In this document: in pieces, positions 23,347 to 34,757 of the stretch
Numbering within the stretch: position 1 is the first letter of the stretch
Layout: the number at the start of each line of letters is the position of its first letter
Source of the DNA: Chalara sp. BL73
Lineage: Eukaryota > Ascomycota > Leotiomycetes > Helotiales
Reading direction: 5' to 3'
Assembly: GCA_918026815.1 (NCBI GenBank)
Contig: CAKJVC010000257.1
Coordinates: forward strand, 36,564 to 100,563
DNA: 64,000 nucleotides
The notes under the pieces: model-generated
What the model was told of the DNA's origin: nothing
Databases searched by the model: none
What the model saw: the letters and a program-made list of their open reading frames with translations, nothing else
Translations under genes and position numbers: made by a program

Positions 23347-26300
23347 CGAAACCTCTTTTCTCTTTCATCTAATAGGCAAATATCTCGGCTCCACTGAACA
23401 GACTTAAACTTAAACCAGATGTATCCTTGCTGAGCGAAGCTTATCACGCCGCCATAGTGGATGTATCACAAGCTTTCTGGTCCCCAACGCTCTCTTCTCA
23501 ATTACTTTTCAACCTGATACCAACATCTCAACATCACTGCTTTATCAGGCGAAGGACACCAAGGGCCAATATTTTGAGAGAAAGGTGTCAGGTTTGTAAA
23601 GAAAAATATTTGTCAACTCATTTCTTACGCAACTGGGAACCTTTTTGTTGATATTTCGATGGTACTAAGATGAGCGTAGAAGTGGCAACTTGTGTTCGAA
23701 ATAGATGTCCCGGCACACGAAAACTGAAATCTACATATTACAATAATTGTTACGACTGACTTCCAGATGGCGTTGTGAATTTTCTTCTCTTGAGCAGTTA
23801 TGCGAGATCAAACACCATAACGAGCCCATCTCAAGAGGAGTTGGGAAGTTTTGCCGACATCAACTTGCAATTGTCGCCAATAAATTCTGGCCTCCATCAG
23901 CCAAAAAAGTTTATATTTGCGCCTTGCAGCTCATAATTTCTAGGACTGTTATATTTGACTGGAATTAGTATTGTTTTTTATCGTTGTTTCTCCTTCCTCG
24001 CGACAATGTAAGAAGCTATATCATGGAATCTTCGATATCGGTCAATGTCGCTATTTGTTTGGCGGCTCCTGTCAAGCTAAAGCACTTTAGGATTGCACCT
24101 GCTTTTCGTCTCTTGCGATATTAGCTATAGGATAGTTAGATTTACGTTTGCTTTTACCTTGACTCATTTGGGGCTGTTGCCATTTGGAAGTGTTGGTTTT
24201 GCCGTTCTCCACTCTAGTATACTTCGCACTTGGCTTGCCTTTCCCAGGCCTTACTTATCTTGAACCACGAGACATGCCTCGAATTCTGAGATATGAACAC
24301 TCAGTTAATGTGCGACTTCTCTCTTTTTATCATCATTTGACAATCATTGCTTTTATGGCACGTCTTCAACAGCTGGTGCGATTCTCTAGGGAAGGTGGCA
24401 GACACAGCTTAAACCAACTCTCGATGCCACGCAGAACGTGATTCTCATTTCAGTGGGAAACTTCACATATCTACACCTGGGTAAATAGTCACAAAGTCTA
24501 AGAGCAGGTGGCTGCACCACTTCTGATACTTTAGTAAGGACTTAGCTGGAGTTACCCAAGTTCTTCGTTTGTGTTTCGCCTTTCAAAGGCTGGCCACCAT
24601 TGCAGACCTAACATATCTCTTCGAGAATCCCCAAATGTTGGAGTGAGAAGAGCCAGCAGCCGATGGCAAATACTACAGGGTGAATGTGACTTTTTCTGGC
24701 AACAGGCTTCAACCTATTCACAGCACGATCAGTAGCATGATAACGGTGAAACTTTCAGTGTTCGCTTTGATTCTTCCCCTAATCTCCGGTCAATGCTCAC
24801 ATACACCAAGCTACCCTATAAGTCTAATTGCGGCGGCTTTGCAAGAACCCATACTAACGACCTATTTAAGATACGACTCTGTAAACATTGCAATGCGCAC
24901 AGCATACGATGCTTTCGCGTCTTTAAAAACACTTATCTTGAAGCAATGGGGTCTCCCTGGCTCAGCGGGATCTTTAACGGAAAAGGCATCAATACTATTC
25001 TGTTCATATTTACCATACACAAATGGATGCCATTCTGATATGTTTCCTTTTATTTATTTTTTGGTGCTGTATGAAACAACCAAGAATTATTAAAGGAGCA
25101 TGAGGGTGCAGCCGATAAGTACAATAAGACTTTCAGGGGCTTCGCGGCACATAGCGGCGAATATGAGCGCCTGTGCGTTATCAGAAAAACGCACATGGTG
25201 ATAAGCAGTTAGCAGCTATCTTTGGATATGATAGGGAAAAGAAGAGGAGGATGAGGTGTCTGAAGCAAATGGGACCCAAAAAACATGTTAAAGGAATATC
25301 ATGCTATTCCTTTACCTGAAGAGGAACTTATAGTCACGGCGTGTGCTATGATTCGAATGGGACGTATGATCCAGGCACGCTAGATGACTTTGCCAGCGAG
25401 CGCGTCGCATCAGATAATGCTGCACATCCGACTTACTATCCGCTTATTACGCCCTTGCAAGGCTTCTGCACGGATAATGCGGTTGCGTCTGTGAACGCGG
25501 CAGTTTCCATAGCTTCACCTGCTCCGGCTGCTTCAACAAGTCGCTCTGTAGGAGCATCGACTTCTGGGCTGCCGGCTCCAACTGAGTCGAGTGATGGGTC
25601 GACAGCCACGAAAGCTGCCACAAGCACAACTTTTTCAAGTTCTACATCGTCTGGGGCATGGGCTCAGGCAACTCCGAAGACTTCCAATAGTTTCAGGGCA
25701 CGTTTTTTGTTCTGTAATATACTATTCTTACTAACAAGTCTGTAGGTTAAATTGCGATTGAGCGCCTTAATTTTCCTTGGGCTCAGTACCTTGATCAACG
25801 CTATGTAACGAGGTTTAGTGATATGCAAACACTTGAGTGGATCAGCTGATACCATGATAGCTAAAGAGGGGTGCTCGCCAAAGTCTTCTAAACTTGCTCG
25901 TATTTGTTAATCTCGCTTAGACCCCTTAAACAGTCTTCTCCATCAATTATCGTTTTTCAGATTCACAGGTTCATGATTATGAGAAGTTTCTTGCAGTTAT
26001 ATTTTGGTTATTGCTCGTTGACTGAAGCTGTTGATACTCAGGGGCTTGAGGGTAACCTCCCTCTGCCTCTCGCTAGAGTGTGTTCATAGATTATTGATTA
26101 TACGTTCAAATCAGGTCTGCATCTGCGTTTAGATTGAAAGCTCACAGGATATCATTTAGGAATCAACGTAGATGCACTCTTGGCAGAAGCTGGAAAAGGC
26201 GGATCAAAGTATTGAGAACTATTAGTAACACTAGCAACTTGATCGTAGCAACTCTCACTTCTCAGGAGTTTTAGCTTTGTTAAACGCCAATAAGTATAAC

Positions 26301-26621
26301 TAAGATGCTTGAAGCACCGAGGGTTCACGAGAATGATTAGGGCACGCAAGAAGTCAAAGAGTAGAACGTCTCGCTCAGCATTAAACCATACACCTCAAGT
26401 GTCAGCAGCCTCGGAAATGTAACCAAAGTCTTGAAATCTCAGCACATAAGTATCGGCGCTCATACGGCTCAGAGCCGTATATGTTGAATGTAAGATTTGT
26501 ATTGTTCGTAGTGGGTATTTCCTTGTCGTGGAAGTGGGTTGTGTTTAATAATAGACCTGCTGACTAAACTTATTTGTTGCTTACAACGCAGGAGCAGGCC
26601 CATACATAAACCAGAAATGGC
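23347..26621. other. Gene-poor 3.3-kb stretch with remnants
   Basis: Short, stop-rich frames throughout. An ATG at 24738 (+) starts a hydrophobic leader resembling a signal peptide (MITVKLSVFALILPLISGQ), but the frame that follows has no recognised domain. A separate fragment at 25314-25745 is listed on its own. No transposon termini or tRNAs were seen. Confidence 0.5.
25314..25745 (+). pseudogene. C-terminal remnant of a secreted, possibly GPI-anchored Ser/Thr-rich protein
   Basis: An open frame with no ATG at its 5' end reads GTYSHGVCYDSNGTYD, then PTYYPLITPLQGFC, followed by about 70 residues of Ser/Thr/Ala-rich linker and a hydrophobic C-terminus (FLFCNILFLLTSL). That order, a globular end plus a glycosylatable linker plus a hydrophobic tail, is typical of GPI-anchored cell-wall or surface proteins. 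A stop lies just upstream and no partner exon was found, so I treat it as a fragment. The nearby signal-peptide-like leader at 24738 might have been its original start, but several hundred bases of decayed sequence separate them. Family not recognised. Confidence 0.4.
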
Positions 26622-27246
26622 CTATACAATCCCACGCTTGGCCTCATAGATTCTCCACACAGCCATGATATCCTCCGGAATATCGACCATCGCCTTCCCG
26701 TCCTTAATAATTGCAATTTTCTTCCCCGTGACGCCCTCCACGATCTTCAAATGATTCAATGCTTCGCTGACTAGAAATCTCCGCTCGTCTGGGAGGATGA
26801 CTTCTTGGTAATAGGCGTTTCGCCAGGCTTTCTCTTCTTCACTGAGATTAGTGGTGCCAGGGATGGATTGTGCCGCTCCGTCCCAATTGTGCAGTCTGTT
26901 AGACAACTGGTAAGCACGTTTCAAAGGATAAGTTACACAAAGAAAGCGTGACTAAAGAGAGCGCCATTTTTTCAATGATGATTCTAGCTCCATGCGACGT
27001 ACTCAGCCTGAAGTTCTTGGTTCGTGGAGGACAAAGGCCCATGAACCTGTCTCTGTCAGTAATGTACATGTTCTGAATTAAAAGAACGATGGATATGAAT
27101 ACCTGGGCATAAGATTGATAGCCATATGAAAGAAACCACGGAAGGACGAGAGCGCCGTGTCGCAGCCAGGCTTCAGAGAACTCGGCCTGGGTCATTGATG
27201 GATTGCGCTTCAGCAGCGCTTGTTGTTGAGGTCCGAGGGTTGGCAT
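26622..27246 (-). CDS. EthD-domain protein
   Basis: Three exons, 27246-27103, 27046-26999 and 26906-26622, 477 bp, 158 residues. The dimeric ferredoxin-like EthD pattern is clear: FSEAWLRHGALVLPWFLSYG, then YAQVHGPLSS across the first junction, NWDGAA after the second, and YYQEVILPDERRFLVSEALNH. EthD proteins in fungi are often tailoring or detoxifying enzymes of small aromatic or polyketide compounds; no substrate can be assigned. The second intron (92 bp, donor GTCGCA) is the weakest junction. No biosynthetic core gene is adjacent; the terpenoid genes begin 6 kb away. Confidence 0.78.
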
Positions 27247-27622
27247 GGCTGTGGTCGATATTCCAAACTATTTAAGCTTATGGATAAAGACCTGGGATTA
27301 TGAAAGAGGAGTTGTTTAGTAGTTTTATTAGATTCGTAATCCAGAGACTGTCAGCCGCTGCATTCGACACTCTGACTAATGGAACCCTGACAGGGATAAA
27401 TTTTTGCCTAGAAAAGGGGTGCATATGAACACTGATCCTCGTTTGTTCAGAGTCAGGGTAACTCGAGTATGAAGCCTTCCTAAATGTGAACGTTACGGTA
27501 CATGCGACGTTCAGATCAAATTTTAGACTGCGCTCTAATATGATGTTAGGGGGGGTGTTATTATGTCTCTTTTTTAATCCGACATAGCCTCCGCTCCATC
27601 AAGTCAATGCTGGCGCCCAAGA
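27247..27622. other. Intergenic, nothing seen
   Basis: Upstream of the EthD gene and downstream of the J-like/F-box gene. Contains a G7 run near 27548 and no plausible gene. Confidence 0.4.
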
Positions 27623-29227
27623 TTAAGAATCGAACTTGATATGAACCTGAGGAGCCTTCATCACAAAAGCGTCTTCCATCGCCGTCCATGTCCATATAGT
27701 TCCCCGACCGCTTCCTTGAATTTTCGGTTCTTGTCCAAGCATTCGAGTCAAAGTATCCGTAAAATAGTATTGGCGCCGATGCCCTTGATGGCTTCCAAGG
27801 CCGTGGGCGTATATATCACTGTAATTTCTGAAGAATCGAATCGACTTTGCTTGGACTTTCATTATTTTTAGCTTCTTGCTGTACACATGTCAGTATATAA
27901 AAGTGAGCAGAGGCTAGACTGCTTGCAGATGGAGGATGGCTTTTACGTTCTCTAGAGAAGAATATGAGGGGTTTGAAACTTACAATCCTAAAAGGAAACG
28001 GGAGGCGAAAATTCGGACATGGCCAGCTGAAGTGCTTAGTATAGTGAGATGTCGAATGTTCGTTAAGGCGGTGACTATGTGAGAGCATGGGTCAGCAATG
28101 TGTCCTTTCAGGGCGGCACCTGCAAGAAATACTTACTATTCTGCGCGTACTTGCTTGTAGTGTGAACACTTCTGGGATATCATCAACCAGTCGATCAAGC
28201 ATTTGGGTTTATAGAGAGAGACCTACTGAATAACCAAAGTTACATTCCTCAGCATGGCTAGGAAAGTCGCATCCATCCTTTCAATCGGACTGTTATCAAA
28301 TGCTGAGAAGCTGTGCATATTGTCTCGATAATATATATTGCACGCCATCAAATATAGATCTCTGTCAGGGCGAATTGCACGAAGCAGTGCTGGTTTCTTG
28401 TTACCAGTCTTCATGAGAGAAAATTCAAAAATCTTAAGAATTAGTTCTAGAGGAAGATCTTTGAGGCGAAAAGGTTCGAGGAAAGTTGTGTTGTAGTAGA
28501 TGTGTTTTGATTTGGCCTTCCATCTCTCCTTAAAGTGGGTTTTGGCAGCAATCTTTTTGTTGGCAGCATCTACAGTTCGTTGCTTCTCCGCGCATACATC
28601 GGTGACACCTATAAGCGTCGTTTCCAGTTCCCGGACCCAAACCTTACCAATGGTTACTACTCCTTGCTGTACCGCGTCAAGGATACTCTCTACGTTCCCC
28701 TTATGGATTTTCAAAATCAGAAGCTGTTCTTCTATTCTCTGTGACTGGTCTGCAAGACTGAGCATGTTCCAGGAGCTTGTCGAAGATTCATTCCTCTCAA
28801 CAAGTTTAAGCTTAGTTTCGGCAATAACCTCCTTTGTGCACCTCTCAGCAAGGAATACCCTAGTTTGAAAGTCAGGTTGGTCAGTGTCAGACGCTCTGCA
28901 TCTCTGGTTCGTCTCATATCTATTCGTTGTGGCTGGAACAGCTGGTACAAGTTGGGCTTTTGATCGAGCAGAGACTGCACTCCATCTTGCCGCGTTCTCA
29001 CGCCTAATCCTCACCACGTCATTGTAGTATCGTGCATCGTATATTCGGCGCTTTTCAGGATTCTTCAGTTGTTTCCACGCTCTCTGGATCTTTTGCTGTT
29101 CAGAAATCGGGTTCATCGCATCGCTCTCATTGGCAGGGAACTCTAAGAAGCGTTTTCTGTAAACTTTCTCGATCTCAATATGGGAGGCAGTAGGAGGCAC
29201 ACGAAGGGTAGAATAGTGATCGTCCAT
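27623..29227 (-). CDS. J-like domain / F-box fusion protein
   Basis: Four exons, 29227-28227, 28171-28137, 28074-27984, 27878-27623; 1383 bp, 460 residues, all junctions in phase. Residues about 5-68 resemble a DnaJ J-domain (YSTLRVPPTASHIEIEKVYR, ending KNPEKRRIYDARYY), but the HPD tripeptide between helices II and III is absent: that position reads FPA. The middle is charged and helical. At about 253-295 an F-box-like motif appears (RLKDLPLELILKIFEFSL), and the C-terminal exons read like a leucine-rich tail (ALTNIRHLTIL). A J-like protein without HPD would not be expected to stimulate Hsp70 ATPase; the F-box suggests SCF ligase association. Function unknown. Confidence 0.78.
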
Positions 29228-29611
29228 CGTAGTTCTTCTGTGTAATTTGTTTATCTTTCATTTAGCTGTCGCGACGAGATAAATATTTGAAAAAGTGGAG
29301 GAAAGAGAACGCCTTGCATAAGGTTGAGGTGTGTTGCCTAAACTTAAGAACGGAATGGGGTAGTCTAAAGTGTTCGCTCGGCATCATTAGCACTAAAATT
29401 TGTGATTTCTGTCGAACAACTAAAGCATAGAGCTCCATTTCATAAAGGAGTGTTTGTTTAGCTTCGTATGGTGAACAATTACGCAAGTTTATCAAGGCAT
29501 CACAAGAAGAATGGAAAATTCCTTTTTGAAAGCTGAAAGCAGTGAAACACGGATGTCCGTAATGGTGCTATATCTTGATCAGGCACGTTGGGAAGGCTGC
29601 ATTATTAGAAT
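29228..29611. other. Intergenic between co-oriented genes
   Basis: 384 bp containing the promoter of the J-like/F-box gene and the 3' flank of the AlkB gene. Nothing else seen. Confidence 0.4.
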
Positions 29612-31049
29612 CTAGGATAGAGGACCTTCGGCTGCAATGGAAGCCGTTTTGCCTTTTTCTTGTTTCCAAACGGGATTCCCATCATCATCGAACTCGGCCC
29701 ATTCAAAGTACGTACACCCATCTTTCCCTGGTACATTGCCAGCGTAGCACATCCAAAAATATTTACCCCAATTCTCCTTCTTCCTCTGCACAACTCTCAA
29801 AATACACGGTATACCACAACTACATCGAGGAGTAAACCGAGGGTGCAATGCTGACTTGTAATCTCGATAGGTAATATTTATTCTTTTATTACCGGCAATT
29901 GGATGGGGGTCAATAGCTTGCGCAGGCGCGATGCTATGTTTCCATTCTTCTTGCATTTCTGCGTGCATGATAAGGAACGAATTGTGTGGAAGGTGGATGG
30001 CGATTTGTCCCTCGGCGTCAGAGGACTGCTTGTCCCCGATTTTATCATCGTCCTGAGGAACTATACGCCGGACTCGAAATTCTCGTGCGACTCCTAGAGA
30101 TATGGATCCGATGATAGCTCTTGGCCCCAAGTATGTAAGTTGGTCAGAGTGATATCCAACGCTTTCAGCACCTCCACTGTAGCAGTTCACAAATGCTGCA
30201 TTTGGTTTCCACATATTTGGCGACTGATACCGGAGCTTTCGTCCATTATGATGCGTCATTATACGCGCCACTACTTCGCGATTGACGGCTTCTTGAACTG
30301 TGGCAGCAATCCTGCGCATCTGTGGAGTCAGCTGCCGTACATCCTGTGTAGCGTAAGCACTTGAAAAATTCACTTTGCACTCCTGAGTACTATGATTTCC
30401 TTACCTCAACCCTACCACCATTGTAGACGTACTCTGTTTTCTGCATATCTTGCTCCTTCGATCCTTCAACGTAGAAGCAGGATGTATGTGGACTCTGGAC
30501 CACATTATCGAAGAGCTTGAAGGTATCCCTCTGGTAGGTTGTAGCTTCTGTTAATAATTCCTTCAGCAAAGCATTGGCTTCTTCGACTGGCAGGAAGTTA
30601 TGTATGATTGAACAAGGAGTATGTTCTGCCACATCCCCTGGACTGTATAGATGTAGGGTCTTGCCACGTTTTGACAAAAGCTTCTTCTTTTTCGGGGACT
30701 GGCCTTGATTTACAGATGGAGCAATATATCCAGACAAAGAGCTCTGATATCCCATAACGGCGGATTTCTTCGCTTTAGACTCATGGTTGTTCAGCGAGGC
30801 CGAAGCCTCTTCAACGGAACCATCATGCGCAAGGAGAATATCCAGCAGAGCTGATTGTTCTAGCTTGGGATACACAGATGAGAGTATGGCAAGTTTGAAG
30901 TCCGTAGGCTCTTCCTCCTCTCCCAAGATAGACTGGATATCCCCTAGTGCTGCAGAGGTAGAAGGGCTGGATCTACTAGAACCGGCAACAGGAGAAGTTG
31001 GTTGTGGGGCAGAAAGCTTTCTCTTCTTCCTTACCACAAAAGCGTCCAT
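29612..31049 (-). CDS. AlkB-type dioxygenase with CUE-like and GRF zinc-finger domains
   Basis: Two exons, 31049-30405 and 30343-29612, 1377 bp, 458 residues. A CUE-like ubiquitin-binding segment lies near residues 48-90 (ILSSVYPKLEQSALLDILLAH). The AlkB fold follows: YHSDQLTYLGPRA gives iron ligands His280 and Asp282, WKHSIAP gives His351, and RINITYR (369-375) is the RxNxTxR 2-oxoglutarate signature. The NMW..NAAFVNCY stretch resembles ALKBH2/3 relatives that repair alkylated DNA or RNA. The C-terminus is a GRF zinc finger (PRCSCGIPC, YFWMCYAG, GCTYFEWAEF), a nucleic-acid-binding module. Nuclear repair is the likely role, inferred from domains. The start at 31049 (MDAFVVRKKRK) was chosen because it is the first ATG of the frame and gives a basic, NLS-like N-terminus. 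Confidence 0.88.
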
Positions 31050-31554
31050 CGCTGATTGATGATTAATCTGGCGCAGATTGGAAGCTCTCTTGTTTGCCCG
31101 CGGTTCCCATATTCCAGAGATATAGAGTCTTATCTCAAATATAAAAGGAGCCAAAGATCGATCAACCGCATTCTACAATATCCCGAGAACGCGATTTTTA
31201 ATGTCGCGAAGTCACGTGAATATTATATGACCTTGTTAATTAGGCTTAGATTTAGATGGCGGGGTGATGGCCAAGCTCGACTGAACTCAACCGCGGTAAT
31301 ATAATATCAGATGCCATTGAAGAACAAACGAAAATAGCATAAACAAAAGTTGAAGCGGCTCTAAATCAATTCAATTCAATTCACCTCTTTCAATGCTCTG
31401 ATTGTTGCTTCATGTTCCTGCCACCTCTTTCTTGGATATTCCCTTTTACCTTGACTTGACCATGTTAGGATTTCCAATTCATTGCTGGCTCATTTATTCA
31501 TAAACCCAGCACAACACAGGACGCACATCTCGATATTGCTATAAAATAAACGGG
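31050..31554. promoter_or_regulatory. Divergent promoter region AlkB / PEX7
   Basis: 505 bp between opposed starts. A short imperfect repeat of TCAATTCAAT occurs just before 31390. No gene seen. Confidence 0.4.
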
Positions 31555-32689
31555 ATGTTGGAATTTCAGACCCCTGGCATGAATGGCTATGCCGTTAAGT
31601 ACTCTCCGTTCTTTGACAACCGCATTGCTGTTGCGGCCTCGGCCAACTTTGGTCTCGTTGGTAATGGTAGACTGTACATCTGTGGACTTGGAGCTGATGG
31701 GGTTTTTGCTGAGAAATGGTTGATACATCTTTCCTAGCATTTCAATGCTGCGCTGACTCTTAGAAATCCAGGTTCGATACCCAAGATGCTCTTTACGACG
31801 TTGCTTGGTCTGAAATCCACGAGAATCAGCTAGTTGTGGGAAGTGGTGACGGATCAGTTAAGCTCTACGACATTAGTCTAAATGACTTCCCTGTACAGTC
31901 CTGGCAGGAGCATCGGCGGGAGGTATACTCCGTTTCATGGAATTTAGTTGCCAAAGACACCTTGGCTTCCAGCTCATGGGATGGAACTATAAAAATTGTA
32001 CGTGTTGTGCTCAGCGATCTTTTTCATAAATCTAACTCTGGTAGTGGAATCCTCAGCGAGCATCATCCATTCTCACCTTGCCGACTCATTCATGTACATA
32101 CAGCGTTGCCTTTTCTCCGCATTCTCCCTCAGTTCTGTCCAGTGTGACTTCCGATTCCCATCTGCGCGTTTTCGATCTTCGTACACCAGCTTCAGCCTCG
32201 AATCATCTGGTTCATTTGGTTCCACTTCACGGCGGGCCACCACAGCCTGGAAGAGCAAGTGCATACGCCACTGCACCTTCCGAGTGCCTGACGCACGATT
32301 GGAATAAATATCGCCCGGATACACTTGCGACTGCGGGAGTTGACACAATTATTCGCACTTGGGATCTGCGTAACCCTCAAGGCGGTCCTTTAGCACTTCT
32401 GACGGGACACGACTATGCAGTTAGAAAGGTAGCTTGGAGTCCTCATCTACCCGATGTGCTGCTCAGTGCAAGTTACGATATGACCTGTCGGGTATGGAGC
32501 GATGGTTTTACAAGCCAGACACCAGGGCATCCTGGGATAGGCCAAGGACGGGAGTTAGGACGTATGGGCCGCCACACCGAGTTTTGCACTGGCATTGATT
32601 GGTGCTTATTTGGAGCTGAAGGATGGTGTGCCAGCGTCTCTTGGGATAAACGGCTACTTATATGGGATGTGCGGGCTGTGATGTCATAA
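31555..32689 (+). CDS. PEX7: Peroxin-7, PTS2 receptor (WD40)
   Basis: Import receptor for matrix proteins with a PTS2 signal; shuttles between cytosol and peroxisome. Exons 31555-31718, 31772-31997, 32045-32689; 1035 bp, 344 residues, the usual length. The N-terminus MLEFQTPGMNGYAVKYSPFF is the Pex7 signature and at least six WD repeats follow (DVAWSEIHENQLVVGSGDGS; SVSWNLVAKDTLASSSWDGT; VAWSPHLPDVLLSASYD; GIDWCLFGAEGWCASVSWD). The second intron ends at TAG (32044), restoring KIWNP. The window also holds a PTS1-tailed CAT2, but they are 24 kb apart and this is likely coincidence. Confidence 0.95.
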
Positions 32690-33108
32690 ATAGATTTCAA
32701 ACTCAAGGCGCAAAGGATGATTGCAACGACAGAGGCATGATTGCATGATGATACCAATGGCGTTAGGGCTTATTCAGCATTCAGTTACACAGTGGGCTCA
32801 CACCAACAAGGACTCAAAAGTAGTATCACAAGCCTCGAATATGAAGCTGCTTCTTTACAGTGACGTTAGCCCCAATGATGTTAGACTGCCACTTCTGTCT
32901 ATTTGGGACAAGCAATATCTCTCGATTTCTGCGGGACCGAAAAAGCGTATATTTGGTTACACTATGTGCTTATGCAAGTGCTCTTGACTGAACAACTGCT
33001 CAACATCTAATCCACTTGGATAGTCGATCTCTCCACCCCAAAAGTGGTATGTTTCACTACAATACAGTTGTATTAGTGTTTACATGAATCAAGAATCAAG
33101 AATCAAGA
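32690..33108. other. Convergent intergenic region
   Basis: Contains a possible extra 3' exon of the prenyl synthase (33007-33056, minus) and a small GAATCAA tandem repeat at about 33085-33107. Otherwise nothing seen. Confidence 0.4.
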
Positions 33109-34243
33109 TCAGAGACGAATCATACCTGGCATAATCTCAAATACCTTTTTTTTCAATCCTTCTGTCTCATCCACTCGTTTAATCATGTCCTTCAGCTCTG
33201 AAATCACACGCGCTTCATACTCGTGGAAGACATCGTCCAGATGCAGTTCCACATATACCTTCTTGACCTTTGCTATGAGTCTTTCGTCCTGTGTGCCATA
33301 TCCTTCTTCCAGCACCAGTCTCTGCTTTTGAGTACAGCGTTTGAGCGCTTGTATGATTAACCAGGTACATTTGTTTTCCTGGATATCTGTGCCGCTCTTC
33401 CCAGTGGAAACCGTGTCAGAAAACGCATCAAAGAAGTCATCTTGCACCTGCGCATAGGTGCCAAATGCAATGGCGATTTTGCGGACTTGGTAGAGATTTT
33501 CAGGTGTTCCAAGTTGTAGATATATCAGTGCGACTATCGCTCCCATGGAGATGAAATGGCCTCCTTTGTGGGTGACAATGAAGTCGTAATTCTCCTCCAT
33601 AAAGCCGTCGAATTTAGAAGGTCCTTTGCTTGCCTATGTTTCGCACGTTAGTGAGTTTATATATTTAGGGTTTTCAATCTTACGATTAAGTGATCAGCGG
33701 ATTGTCCTATCTCTGTCAGGAAGCTGTTGTCCTGGAATTGATGGACCAAGTCCATGTAAGCAGGGTGTTTTTCAAAATATTTCCTCAGAAGGTAGTAGAT
33801 GCAAAAGTTGATTATGAAGGCATCGCTAACGGCTGTATATCCAATTTCTGGTCTGCGCCACCATGTGGGCTTGCCACGTCGTGTGTCTGAATTATCAACG
33901 ATGTCGTCACAAATGAGGATATATGAAGTTTGGAACTGAACCAGCCAGCCCAGTATACATAGTTCGTTCACTTGCTCTGTGGTTAGGGGCTGGTCAAGGC
34001 TCGCCTCCGCTGTGAGAGGGACAACCAAGGCTCTTGAATGCCTTCCAGACTGAGTATTTGCTTCTAAGGACTATTTGATCGAGTATTAATTTCGTCGACT
34101 GTTCATACGATATTTGCACAAACCTGTTCTAGCCGCTCTATGACATCGCTTGGGCTGTTGATTGATGCCAGGTATTTCTTTAGATCTGACTTCAACGTCG
34201 GGTATGTTGCTGCATATACCTCTCGTATGTTAAAAGAGCTCAT
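33109..34243 (-). CDS. Farnesyl-diphosphate-synthase-like trans-prenyltransferase (paralogue)
   Basis: Exons 34243-34124, 34070-33684, 33633-33109; 343 residues. FPPS-type throughout: first Asp-rich motif DDIVD (95-99) followed by TRRGKPTWWRRP, second DDFFD (234-238), and GTDIQENKCTWLIIQALKR. Differences from a housekeeping FPPS: the residues before the first motif are Y-I rather than Y-F (the position of Phe96 in yeast Erg20, a known chain-length residue), and the IPP-binding GGKxxR block reads SGRHSR. Those changes and its divergent pairing with a diterpene-synthase-like gene suggest a secondary-metabolite role, perhaps making a longer product such as GGPP; this is inference. The C-terminus is ambiguous: reading through ends IMPGMIRL; splicing 33057-33125 instead adds a 17-residue tail ending at 33007. 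Confidence 0.85.
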
Positions 34244-34757
34244 GGTCGCGGGTAAGTCATTGATGAACGGTGCTTTTAGGATCAGCCTGATCAGTTGCAA
34301 CTAGATTCAAATTTATAAACAAATCAGCGATGCTGGTTGCGCATGTCAAAGTTGCTGATTACGAGATTTGGACTTGCTGACTACGACGTACATATCTGCA
34401 AGCATCATTTGCCTTACGGGGAAATCAATAGGCTATGCAAGAGGCGCCATGCATTTCCAACAGCGAATATCATCTCTGAGACATAATATAATACTTATAA
34501 CAAACATATAGGACACTTCTGCTTGTACGGTCTCAGACTCGGAGCCCGAGATTAAGGTTTATCCCGCGCTTTCGATTATAACAGTATCCTTGATTAACAG
34601 CAAAGCTTCGTACTAGCTTCACCAACGCGGTGCAACCACATTTTACTATCATTACGTCTTGAGTGTGAGATAATAAACTTGGCAACGAGATTTAGCTGAA
34701 TGTGTGCACTGGTTTCTTGGGACTAAAGCACGCGTTCGAGAAGGCCCTTGAGATAAA
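34244..34757. promoter_or_regulatory. Divergent promoter between prenyl synthase and terpene synthase
   Basis: About 510 bp shared by the two divergent terpenoid genes; such arrangement is common for co-regulated cluster pairs. I could not find the missing N-terminal third of the diterpene synthase here. Confidence 0.45.
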
